A stretch of DNA of 5,268 nucleotides, taken from NCBI GenBank assembly GCA_904502015.1, contig CAJGEA010000144.1:1-5268 (forward strand), in the 5' to 3' direction. The stretch comes from an uncultured Clostridia bacterium. Lineage in GTDB: Bacteria > Bacillota > Clostridia > Oscillospirales > CAG-272. The notes beneath the pieces are model-generated. The model had not been told where the DNA came from, searched no databases, and was given only the letters and a program-made list of their open reading frames with translations. The first letter of the stretch is position 1, and each line of letters starts with the position of its first letter. This document shows, in pieces, positions 1-5,039 of the stretch. Made by a program: the position numbers and the translations under genes.

Positions 1-97
1 ACACCTTCCCAACTCGCGCGTTCTCTGCGCGACCGAGTTGGTCGACAGCTGTCGACAACTCGGCAATCTTGGTGTAGGTCACCTTGGGCGCAATCAA
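1..97 (-). CDS. Possible 5' part of a minus-strand gene leaving the left edge
   Basis: A minus-strand frame reads leftward without a stop to the window edge. It can be translated from a TTG at 97-95 or a GTG at 82-80, giving a peptide that begins roughly VTYTKIAELSTAVDQLGRAE and looks like an ordinary amphipathic protein N-terminus. Against it, neither start has a convincing Shine-Dalgarno site, the frame stays open upstream through clearly repetitive DNA, and the segment overlaps strong palindromes (10-63). No family is recognised. It could equally be chance coding potential of a repeat. Confidence 0.25.
   Translation of the reverse strand, partial: MIAPKVTYTKIAELSTAVDQLGRAENARVGKV
10..63. 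repeat. Overlapping palindromes with alternative pairing
   Basis: Two copies of CAACTCG (10-16 and 56-62) flank one complementary CGAGTTG (34-40), so the central segment can pair with either side. The left option also pairs CGCG 17-20 with CGCG 28-31. The right option forms a nearly perfect palindrome: 33-48 against 49-63, with a single unpaired G. There is no T-run, so it is not a classical terminator. Its role is unknown; it could be a dispersed repeat or part of the coding frame on the minus strand. Confidence 0.6.
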
Positions 98-118
98 CGC
101 GGTGCATAAGCACCGCGT
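97..118. repeat. Perfect 9-bp hairpin, ATAA loop
   Basis: ACGCGGTGC (97-105) and GCACCGCGT (110-118) are exact reverse complements around the loop ATAA. No T-tract follows on either strand, so it is not an obvious terminator. It is the second of four hairpins that fill 10-219. Confidence 0.6.
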
Positions 119-143
119 GCGCCACCATGTAAGGGAAGGGAGT

Positions 144-173
144 TTCAAGGGAAACCGTAGGTTTCCTCTTGAA
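144..173. repeat. 13-bp bulged hairpin, GTA loop
   Basis: The core is GAAACC (151-156) paired with GGTTTC (160-165) around GTA. The stem continues outward through 144-150 against 166-173 with one bulged T at 167. The GTA loop also occurs in two of the mini hairpins at 1622-1654. No gene function is apparent. Confidence 0.55.
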
Positions 174-187
174 CGGCGCTTCTTTTG

Positions 188-219
188 GTACTTTTCTTTC
201 GCTGGAGAAAGAAAAGTAC
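188..219. repeat. Perfect 13-bp hairpin, GTACTTTTCTTTC type
   Basis: GTACTTTTCTTTC (188-200) is exactly complementary to GAAAGAAAAGTAC (207-219) around the 6-nt loop GCTGGA. The stem is AT-rich with pyrimidine-only and purine-only arms. From memory, similar palindromes recur between genes in gut Clostridia, so a dispersed repeat is the likeliest reading. It could also form in the 3' end of a transcript arriving from outside the window. Confidence 0.6.
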
Positions 220-236
220 ATAAAGACAAACAAACA

Positions 237-346
237 GATAAACCCCAATTTGAAGATTTCCAATCCATCAGGGGAGATGGCAGGTGCGTGACAATCTACC
301 CCGAGCCAGAGCCCCGCCGCAGGTGCCCGATAAACCCCAATTTGAA
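237..346 (+). repeat. Left repeat pair (two 18-mers, 92-nt spacing)
   Basis: GATAAACCCCAATTTGAA occurs identically at 237-254 and 329-346. The second copy is preceded by a 30-nt block (299-328: key parts CCCCGAGCCA, AGCCCC, CCGCAGGTG). The whole 48-nt block 299-346 matches the reverse complement of 5040-5087 at about 43 of 48 positions. The 74 nt between the two 18-mers are otherwise not alike in the left and right pairs. A partial third similarity, AATCCCAATTTT, follows at 345-356. No gene is seen between 98 and 480; this stretch contains only hairpins, these repeats and the promoter below. Confidence 0.75.
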
Positions 347-409
347 TCCCAATTTTAAAGAACTATTCTGAAAAATGTGCAAAAATCGGAAAAATATTTC
401 AAAAAACTA

Positions 410-438
410 TTTACAAACCCGTTTTTGTATGCTATAAT
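410..438 (+). promoter_or_regulatory. Promoter of the S24 repressor gene
   Basis: The -35 box is TTTACA (410-415) and the -10 box is TATAAT (433-438), with a 17-nt spacer. A TG at 430-431 gives an extended -10. A-rich tracts at 371-409 could act as an UP element. Transcription should start near 445, leaving a short leader of about 36 nt with GGAGG at 472-476 just before the ATG at 481. It is close to the sigma-A consensus. Confidence 0.85.
412..429. promoter_or_regulatory. Candidate operator between -35 and -10
   Basis: TACAAA (412-417) and TTTGTA (424-429) form an 18-bp inverted repeat that overlaps the -35 box and fills the promoter spacer. A protein bound there would block RNA polymerase. 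As the gene it controls encodes a DNA-binding repressor, autoregulation is a natural inference. A second, overlapping palindrome, AAAC-CC-GTTT (415-424), makes the true register uncertain. The canonical Firmicute SOS box (GAAC-N4-GTTC) is not seen. Confidence 0.4.
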
Positions 439-480
439 AGTTCCATATAAAGAACCGCTGCGCGCGGGGACGGAGGGCTC

Positions 481-1479
481 ATGGAACAGGAAACCTATCT
501 CGAACGGATCAAAAGGCTCAAAAGCAGCCGCAAAATTACCAACGATAAATTGTCCGAGATGACGGGCATCCCGCTGGGCACGCTGTCCAAGCTGCTGGCG
601 GGCATCAACGATTCCCCCAAGCTGGTCAATATGGTGGCCATCAGCCGCGCGCTGGATTGCTCGCTGGACTGGCTTATCACGGGCGTGCCTGAGAATACCA
701 ACAACTATACCCTTGAGCCCGACGAGATGACACTTGTTGAGGACTACCGCGGGCTGGATGACTATGGGCGCACGCTGGTCGCTACGGTTGTGCGCGCTGA
801 GCGGGAGCGCAGCGAGCGTCAGACGGACGAGATGGCGATCCGATTGCACGAGGCCGCGCGCGCCTCGACGCGCAGAGCGGGCAGCCGCCTGCGTCTCCGC
901 GGAGAGGATACCGCCGAGGGCCGCCCCACCATCTATCGCGTTCGTCCCGAGGCTGCCGTTACGGCCACGTCGGAGGGAGCGTCTGCCGATGCGGCGTTTG
1001 CCTCGCCGTGTGAGGTGATTGTGGGGGGCGGTGCGTCCGCGCCCGTCGCGTCCCGAACGGTTCCCTCTGCGCCCGCAACCCGCTCCACCGACCTGCCTGC
1101 GGGTCTGCGCCGCCGCGAGATCGGGCTGTACGATCTGCCCGTTTCGGCAGGCGCCGGAGAGTTCCTCGCGGATGCCTCCCGTACCGATATCATGATCCCC
1201 GACGACGCGCGCACCGCCGAGGCTGACTACGCGCTCCGCATCAAGGGCGACAGTATGGAGCCCCGCTACCGCTCGGGGGATATTCTGCTCATCCAGACCG
1301 CCGAGTCGGTGGAGGAGGGTGAGCTGGGTATCTTCATTCTGGACGGCGCGGGCTACTTCAAGAAATACGGCGGCGACCACCTCATTTCCCTCAACCCCGC
1401 CTACGCCCCCATCCCTCTGCGGGATTTCGCCGAGGTGAGCTGCTGCGGCCGCGTGGTGGGCAAGCTCAAGCGTAAGTAA
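481..1479 (+). CDS. XRE-type HTH and S24 peptidase (LexA/CI-like) repressor
   Basis: A cytoplasmic transcriptional repressor of 332 aa. Residues 5-66 form a Cro/CI-type helix-turn-helix (recognition region about 20-41, GIPLGTLSKLLAG), unlike LexA's winged helix. Residues 215-330 are an S24 peptidase domain: Ser258 in KGDSMEP, Lys295 in YFKKYG, and an Ala223-Gly224 pair in PVSAGAGEF. Distances Gly224-Ser258 (34) and Ser258-Lys295 (37) equal those of E. coli LexA (Gly85, Ser119, Lys156). RecA-stimulated self-cleavage is therefore plausible but inferred. The linker (about 105-212) is unusually long, Ala/Arg/Pro-rich, with a charged helix and a basic cluster at 131-140; most such repressors are roughly 210-240 aa. 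The ATG is fixed by GGAGG at 472-476 and the HTH start. It is monocistronic, with its own promoter and terminator. No phage genes adjoin it, so its regulon is unknown. Confidence 0.92.
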   Translation: MEQETYLERIKRLKSSRKITNDKLSEMTGIPLGTLSKLLAGINDSPKLVNMVAISRALDCSLDWLITGVPENTNNYTLEPDEMTLVEDYRGLDDYGRTLVATVVRAERERSERQTDEMAIRLHEAARASTRRAGSRLRLRGEDTAEGRPTIYRVRPEAAVTATSEGASADAAFASPCEVIVGGGASAPVASRTVPSAPATRSTDLPAGLRRREIGLYDLPVSAGAGEFLADASRTDIMIPDDARTAEADYALRIKGDSMEPRYRSGDILLIQTAESVEEGELGIFILDGAGYFKKYGGDHLISLNPAYAPIPLRDFAEVSCCGRVVGKLKRK

Positions 1480-1520
1480 GCTTTGTTCCCGATTTTTCGG
1501 TGCAAATTGTCTTTTGGTGC

Positions 1521-1564
1521 AAAAAACCCAAGGCGGTGGAGAGATCCACTGCCTTGGGTTTTTT
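1521..1564. terminator. Bidirectional intrinsic terminator between convergent genes
   Basis: AAAAAACCCAAGGC (1521-1534) pairs with GCCTTGGGTTTTTT (1551-1564), and GTGGA (1536-1540) with TCCAC (1545-1549), leaving a GAGA loop (1541-1544) and a single G-T pair (1535/1550). The stem is about 20 bp, with six Ts at the 3' side on both strands. It lies 42 nt after the S24 repressor stop and can also stop transcripts from the minus-strand epimerase gene. Confidence 0.93.
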
Positions 1565-1566
1565 AC

Positions 1567-1686
1567 GTTCGCGTCAGCGAACATTTCACATTTGCCGAGC
1601 AACGCGCGAGGCAAATATTTCATCGCGTAGCGATTTCACTTGCCCGTAGGGCAAATTTCACTGCATTGTGGCGAAGGGCACAATGC
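1567..1686. repeat. Array of five mini stem-loops with ATTTCA(C) linkers
   Basis: Five short hairpins follow one another: GTTCGC/GCGAAC (1567-1582), ATTTGCC/GGCAAAT (1590-1616), ATCGC/GCGAT (1622-1634), TTGCCC/GGGCAA (1640-1654) and GCATTGTG/CACAATGC (1663-1686). The joints are ATTTCAC (1583-1589), ATTTCA (1617-1622), ATTTCAC (1633-1639) and ATTTCAC (1655-1661). Stem sequences differ but each is internally complementary, and two share a GTA loop. The last hairpin ends four bases from the stop of the minus-strand gene. From memory, such strings occur between genes in gut Clostridia; their function is unknown. No gene is supported in 1480-1689. Confidence 0.75.
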
Positions 1687-1689
1687 GCA

Positions 1690-2682
1690 TCACGCCCAGC
1701 TCATGGTGGTGGGCTTTTCCTCGAAGATGCAGATGCCGCGCAGGAAGCTGACCGCCTTGGAAAGTCCCTCGTCGATGGTCATGAGGCTGTCCTCATGCTC
1801 GATGGAGAGCACGCGGTCGTAGCCGCACAGACGGAGGTTGGATACTAAGTCGCGCCAGTAGGTCTCGCCGTTGCCGTAGCCCACGGTGCGGAAGATCCAG
1901 GAGCGATTGATCTCGTCGCCGTAGTGCTTGGTGTTCAGCACGCCGTTCTTTGCGGTGTTGATGGCATCGATCTTGGTGTCCTTGGCGTGGACGTGGTAGA
2001 TGGCGCCCTTCAGCTCGCGGATGGCGGCAACGGGATCCATGCCCTGCCAGATGAGGTGGGAGGGGTCGAAGTTCGCGCCGATGACGGCACCGACCTCCTC
2101 GCCCGCGATCTTGCCCACCGCCTCACGCAGGCGGAGCAGGGTGGCGGGGTTGTAGACGCAGAAGCCGGGGTGCATCTCGAAGGCAATGTGGGTGACCTTG
2201 TGGGCGAGGGCGAAGGATGCCGCCTCTACCCAGTAGGGGATGATCTTCTCGTTCCACTGCCAGTCCAGAATGGCAAGGAAGTCCTCGGGCCAAGGGCAGG
2301 TGACCCAGTTGGGGTACTTCGCGCCCTCGTGGTCGCCGGGGCAGCCCGAGAAGGTGATGACGGTGTCCACGCCCATCTTCTCGGCGAGCAGAACGGCGTT
2401 GCGGAAATCGGTGTCGAAGGCGGCGGCGATGTCCTTGTCGGGGTGGACGGCGTTGCCGTGGGTGGCGAGGGCGCACACCTCGGTCTCGTACTTGGCGAGG
2501 GTGGCGATGAAGGCGTCGTACTGGGCGGGATCGGCCAGCAGCTCGGCGGGGTTGCAGTGAGCCTTGCCGGGGTAGCCGCCCGCGCCCAGCTCCACGGTGT
2601 GGATGCCGAGGGCAGAGAGGGTCTGGAGGGCCTCGTCGAGGGATTTGGAGCCGTAGAGATTGGCGAGAACGCTGAGTTTCAT
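1690..2682 (-). CDS. Sugar phosphate isomerase/epimerase, xylose isomerase-like TIM barrel
   Basis: A cytoplasmic 330-aa protein of the AP-endonuclease-2/xylose isomerase-like TIM-barrel superfamily, which isomerises or epimerises sugars or sugar acids using a divalent metal. The usual four-ligand pattern is present: Glu169 (AFEMHPG), Asp206 (NFDPSH, with His209 beside it), His232 (YHVHAKD) and Glu295 (LSIEHED). The N-terminus MKLSVLANLYG is a typical first strand and VELGAGGYPG (30-39) the second. The H232-E295 stretch carries a longer loop (NTAKNGVLNTKHYGDE, RSWIFRTVGYG) that I recognise as typical of a widespread group annotated only as sugar phosphate isomerase/epimerase, so no substrate is assigned. 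The start is supported by AAAGGA (2697-2692) 9 nt upstream. There is a dedicated promoter and no sugar operon in view; it is likely monocistronic. Confidence 0.92.
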   Translation of the reverse strand: MKLSVLANLYGSKSLDEALQTLSALGIHTVELGAGGYPGKAHCNPAELLADPAQYDAFIATLAKYETEVCALATHGNAVHPDKDIAAAFDTDFRNAVLLAEKMGVDTVITFSGCPGDHEGAKYPNWVTCPWPEDFLAILDWQWNEKIIPYWVEAASFALAHKVTHIAFEMHPGFCVYNPATLLRLREAVGKIAGEEVGAVIGANFDPSHLIWQGMDPVAAIRELKGAIYHVHAKDTKIDAINTAKNGVLNTKHYGDEINRSWIFRTVGYGNGETYWRDLVSNLRLCGYDRVLSIEHEDSLMTIDEGLSKAVSFLRGICIFEEKPTTMSWA

Positions 2683-2713
2683 AGGAGGGGATCCTTTCTT
2701 GCTTGTTTCTATT

Positions 2714-2735
2714 CCGCCGCACTCGGTCGCGGCGG
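2714..2735 (-). promoter_or_regulatory. GC-rich hairpin at the 5' end of the epimerase mRNA
   Basis: CCGCCGC (2714-2720) is complementary to GCGGCGG (2729-2735), with an 8-nt loop. The predicted transcription start is near 2740, so the hairpin begins about five bases into the transcript. It ends well before the AAAGGA site, so it need not hide the ribosome binding site. A role in RNA stability is possible but inferred. Confidence 0.5.
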
Positions 2736-2746
2736 GTATTTTCTCT

Positions 2747-2775
2747 ATTGTACTCCATTTTCACTGTCTTTTCAA
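2747..2775 (-). promoter_or_regulatory. Promoter of the epimerase gene
   Basis: On the minus strand, TTGAAA (-35, 2775-2770) and TACAAT (-10, 2752-2747) are separated by exactly 17 nt. This predicts a start near 2740 and a leader of about 58 nt before the ATG at 2682. The upstream DNA (2776-2806) is AT-rich. Confidence 0.8.
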
Positions 2776-2807
2776 TCAATTTGAGGCATTTTTTATATTT
2801 TTGGCAG

Positions 2808-2840
2808 TTTGCACAACCGTACCGTCCTCCATTGTGCAAA
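2808..2840. promoter_or_regulatory. 9-bp inverted repeat between divergent promoters
   Basis: TTTGCACAA (2808-2816) and TTGTGCAAA (2832-2840) are exact reverse complements separated by 15 nt. The repeat sits upstream of both divergent promoters: its right arm ends 7 nt before the alr -35, and its left arm lies 32 nt from the epimerase -35. The position suits a dimeric regulator binding site; it could also be a simple palindromic repeat. No regulator is identified. Confidence 0.45.
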
Positions 2841-2847
2841 TTCGCCC

Positions 2848-2876
2848 TTGCAAAACGCCCCGAGGTGTGCTATACT
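2848..2876 (+). promoter_or_regulatory. Promoter of alr
   Basis: TTGCAA (-35, 2848-2853) and TATACT (-10, 2871-2876) are 17 nt apart, with TG at 2868-2869 forming an extended -10. Transcription should begin near 2883, about 58 nt before the start codon. Because the -10 lies downstream of an in-frame ATG at 2809, that ATG cannot be the start of the protein made from this promoter. Confidence 0.83.
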
Positions 2877-2886
2877 GGGGCATATC

Positions 2887-2911
2887 GGGATCGCGACTTG
2901 CATCCGATCCC
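2887..2911 (+). promoter_or_regulatory. Leader hairpin in alr mRNA
   Basis: GGGATCG (2887-2893) pairs with CGATCCC (2905-2911) around an 11-nt loop, a few bases after the predicted transcription start. It has no following T-run and does not cover the ribosome binding site at 2923-2931. Its function is unknown. Confidence 0.4.
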
Positions 2912-2922
2912 AGTCTAACAGT

Positions 2923-2931
2923 AAAAGGAAG
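2923..2931 (+). promoter_or_regulatory. Ribosome binding site fixing the alr GTG start
   Basis: AAAAGGAAG lies 9 nt before the GTG at 2941. The next in-frame ATG (2956) would be 24 nt away, which is too far, so GTG is preferred. Confidence 0.75.
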
Positions 2932-2940
2932 ACAAGAGCC

Positions 2941-4194
2941 GTGAACATCACCCGTATGCACGAATACCTGCCGAGACCCGCCCACCCCCGCGCGTGGGCG
3001 GTCATTGATAAAGCTGCCCTCATCCACAACTGGCGCACCCTTGCGGGGCGGGTGTGCGCCGCCTCCCCCGCGACCGTGCCCTTTGCCGTCATCAAGGCAG
3101 ATGCCTACGGGCACGGCATTCGCCCCGTGGCCGAGGCGCTGACCGAGGCGGGATGCCGCCGCTTTGCCGTGGCGTGCCTCGAGGAGGCGGTCGCCCTGCG
3201 CCGCGTTCTGCGGGAGATGGACGGCGGGGACGTTGCGGCGTCCGACCGCCGCTTTGAAATGCTCATTCTGGGCTACACCGACCCCGCCGATGCCGCCGTG
3301 CTGGCCGAGATGCACGTTGCCACCGCCATTCTGTCTGCCGACCACGGCCGCGCCATGGGTGCCGCCGCCCGCGAGGCGGGGGTGGAGGTCATGGGTCACG
3401 CCGCGCTGGATACCGGCATGAACCGCATCGGTCTGCCCGCGCATACCGACGGCGAGATCGACCGCGCCGTCGCGGAGATTGTGTCTCTGATGCAAGAGCA
3501 TGAGCAGGGCAGGGGCCTTTTGGTGGACGGTCTGTTCACCCATTTTGCGAAATCCGACGAGGACTATGACACCGAGATGGCGGACGGCAGCCTGACCATG
3601 AACCAGTACGCCCGCTACCGCCGCGTGCTGGATGCCCTGACCGCCCGCGGGCTTCGTCCCCGCGTGTGCCACGTGTGCAACAGCGCCGCCGCCGCGCGGT
3701 TTCCTGCCGTGATGCCTGAGGCGTGCCTGGATGCGGTGCGCTTTGGCATCAATCTCTACGGCGTGGGCTTTTCGGACGGGGACGTGGATGCCCCCGCCCT
3801 GCGCCCCGTGATGACGCTTCGTACACGGGTTTCCCACATTCACGAGCTTTTGGTGGGCGAGACGGTGGGCTACGGCGGCACGTTCCGAGCCGACGAGCCT
3901 CGCACCATTGCCACCCTGCCCATCGGCTACGCCGACGGCTGGCGCAGAGGGCTGGCGGGCGCGACTGTGACCGTCCGCACCGCGCAGGGCGACTTCCGCG
4001 TGCCGCTGGTGGGGCGCGTGTGCATGGATCAATGCATGGCCGACGTGACCGACCTGCCCGTTTCGGTGGGGGATGAGGTGATTATGTTCGGTTTGGATGC
4101 CGCCGATCTTGAGGCGCATGCCACTCGCGCGAACACCAATACCTACGAGCTGCTCTGCGGTGTATCGGCCCGCGTGCCGCGTTTTTACGAGTGA
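2941..4194 (+). CDS. alr: Alanine racemase (PLP-dependent)
   Basis: Cytoplasmic interconversion of L- and D-alanine, supplying D-Ala for peptidoglycan. From the GTG start it is 417 aa, somewhat longer than the usual 370-390 because of an N-terminal extension and small insertions (about 78-98 and 176-216). The PLP lysine is Lys52 in VIKADAYGHG and the opposite catalytic base is Tyr311 in VGYGGTF. Also conserved are Arg162 in DTGMNRIG, His244 (HVCNSA), Arg267 (RFGINLYG), GYADGWRR and VCMDQ (361-364). An N-terminal TIM barrel (about 15-270) is followed by a beta domain (about 285-417). Oddity: where B. stearothermophilus Alr has carbamylated Lys129 (KxDTGM), this protein has Ala155 (ALDTGM). It is divergent from the epimerase gene; rubrerythrin follows after 100 nt with no terminator, so they may share a transcript. 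Confidence 0.96.
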   Translation: MNITRMHEYLPRPAHPRAWAVIDKAALIHNWRTLAGRVCAASPATVPFAVIKADAYGHGIRPVAEALTEAGCRRFAVACLEEAVALRRVLREMDGGDVAASDRRFEMLILGYTDPADAAVLAEMHVATAILSADHGRAMGAAAREAGVEVMGHAALDTGMNRIGLPAHTDGEIDRAVAEIVSLMQEHEQGRGLLVDGLFTHFAKSDEDYDTEMADGSLTMNQYARYRRVLDALTARGLRPRVCHVCNSAAAARFPAVMPEACLDAVRFGINLYGVGFSDGDVDAPALRPVMTLRTRVSHIHELLVGETVGYGGTFRADEPRTIATLPIGYADGWRRGLAGATVTVRTAQGDFRVPLVGRVCMDQCMADVTDLPVSVGDEVIMFGLDAADLEAHATRANTNTYELLCGVSARVPRFYE

Positions 4195-4294
4195 TCGGGG
4201 GATTTGCTGAATAATCGGTTTTCGGCCGCCACATACTCCGCGAGAAGGGAAAGCCCGCGAGACGGGGTATCCCATCGGAAAGGAGCGCACTTTC
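4195..4294 (+). other. alr-rubrerythrin spacer
   Basis: The 100-nt gap has no T-run terminator and no convincing -35/-10 pair (TTGCTG at 4204-4209 lacks a well-spaced partner), so read-through from alr is the simplest explanation for rubrerythrin expression. It contains an imperfect direct repeat, CGCGAGAAGGG (4239-4249) and CGCGAGACGGG (4256-4266), of unknown meaning. AAAGGAG at 4279-4285 is the rubrerythrin ribosome binding site, 9 nt from its ATG. Confidence 0.5.
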
Positions 4295-4966
4295 ATGCCG
4301 AAATACCGTTGCGACGTCTGCCACGTCACCTTTGACGTGGAAACGGGCATCGAGCCCGTCTGCCCCGAATGCGGGGCGACCATGGAGAATCTGACCCGCA
4401 TCCCCGATAAGACTCCCGATGGGGACAGCAAGAATCCTTATGCGGGTACGCAGACCGAGAAGAATCTCGCCGCCGCCTTCGCGGGGGAATCTCAGGCGCG
4501 GAACAAGTACACCTATTTTGCCTCGGTCGCCCGCCGCGAGGGGTACGAGGAGATCGCCGCCATCTTTCTGGACACCGCCGAGAACGAGCGCGCCCACGCG
4601 AAGCTGTGGTTTGAGGCGATGGGTGGGCTTTCGGACACTGCCGAGAATCTGGAGAGCGCCGCCGCGGGTGAGCACTACGAGTGGACCGACATGTACGCCG
4701 AGTTCGCCAAGTGCGCCGACCGCGAGGGCTTTCCCGAGCTGGCGGAGCAGTTCCGCCGCGTGGGTGAGATCGAGCGGCGGCACGAGGAGCGGTATCGCCG
4801 TCTGCTGGAGGACGTGAAGACCGCCGCCGTGTTTGAGAAGAGCGGAATCTGCGCGTGGGTGTGCCGCAACTGCGGCCACGTGGTGATGGGGACGAAGGCG
4901 CCCACCGTATGCGAGGTGTGCCACCATCCCCGCGCGTATTTTCAAGTGGATGAACGCGAGGCGTAG
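4295..4966 (+). CDS. rbr: Rubrerythrin with N- and C-terminal rubredoxin-like sites
   Basis: A 223-aa cytoplasmic non-haem iron protein. Rubrerythrins reduce hydrogen peroxide to water in anaerobes, passing electrons from rubredoxin-type iron to a diiron centre. Residues 4-35 hold a zinc-ribbon/rubredoxin-like Cys site (C6, C9, C23, C26). Residues 50-175 form the ferritin-like four-helix bundle with the full ligand pattern Glu65 (FAGES), Glu98-x-x-His101 (ENERAH), Glu126-x-x-Glu129 (GEHYEW) and Glu160-x-x-His163 (EIERRH). Residues 186-216 are a C-terminal rubredoxin (C190, C193, C206, C209, ending HPRAYFQ). Classical rubrerythrin has only the C-terminal rubredoxin, at about 190 aa; here an extra N-terminal site is added. 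AAAGGAG 9 nt upstream supports the ATG. It probably shares a transcript with alr. Confidence 0.95.
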   Translation: MPKYRCDVCHVTFDVETGIEPVCPECGATMENLTRIPDKTPDGDSKNPYAGTQTEKNLAAAFAGESQARNKYTYFASVARREGYEEIAAIFLDTAENERAHAKLWFEAMGGLSDTAENLESAAAGEHYEWTDMYAEFAKCADREGFPELAEQFRRVGEIERRHEERYRRLLEDVKTAAVFEKSGICAWVCRNCGHVVMGTKAPTVCEVCHHPRAYFQVDEREA

Positions 4967-4987
4967 CCGCGAGGCACATCCTCGCAC

Positions 4988-5026
4988 AAGGCAAGGGCGT
5001 GGGCAATGGCCACCCCTTGCCTTTTT
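4988..5026 (+). terminator. Intrinsic terminator after rubrerythrin
   Basis: AAGGCAAGGG (4988-4997) pairs with CCCCTTGCCTT (within 5013-5023), and the stem continues with GTGG (4999-5002) against CCAC (5010-5013) after one bulged C. The loop is 7 nt and the 3' side runs into TTTTT (5022-5026). It lies 21 nt after the stop. A small hairpin, GCGAGG/CCTCGC (4969-4985), precedes it. Confidence 0.9.
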
Positions 5027-5039
5027 GATTTATAACGAT

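Noticed and set aside
84..371. Plus-strand reading frame of 95 codons
   Set aside because: It runs straight through three hairpins and both left repeat copies, has no ribosome binding site and ends in the AT-rich promoter region; its composition follows the repeats rather than a protein.
1567..1582. LexA/SOS box (GTTCGC...GCGAAC)
   Set aside because: The half-sites are in the opposite order to the Firmicute box (GAAC-N4-GTTC), and the site is the first hairpin of an array located after a terminator, not in a promoter.
355..1623. Long minus-strand frame opposite the S24 repressor
   Set aside because: It is antisense to a gene with clear HTH and S24 motifs, promoter and terminator. It crosses the terminator and has low-complexity Arg/Gly/Ala content typical of GC-rich shadow frames.
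1567..1686. CRISPR array
   Set aside because: Units are about 20-30 nt with changing palindromic stems and a constant 6-7 nt linker; there is no constant repeat of CRISPR length and no cas gene.
1924..2784. Plus-strand frame opposite the epimerase gene
   Set aside because: Val/Gly-rich shadow of the coding strand; it extends across the epimerase start, ribosome binding site and promoter and has no Shine-Dalgarno site.
2809..2940. Upstream ATG extension of alr (44 more codons)
   Set aside because: The extension contains the alr promoter and a leader hairpin, and the ribosome binding site AAAAGGAAG sits properly only before the GTG at 2941.
2776..4431. Long minus-strand frame opposite alr
   Set aside because: It is antisense to a complete alanine racemase with all but one of the expected motifs, has His/Gly-rich shadow composition, and overlaps the divergent promoters.
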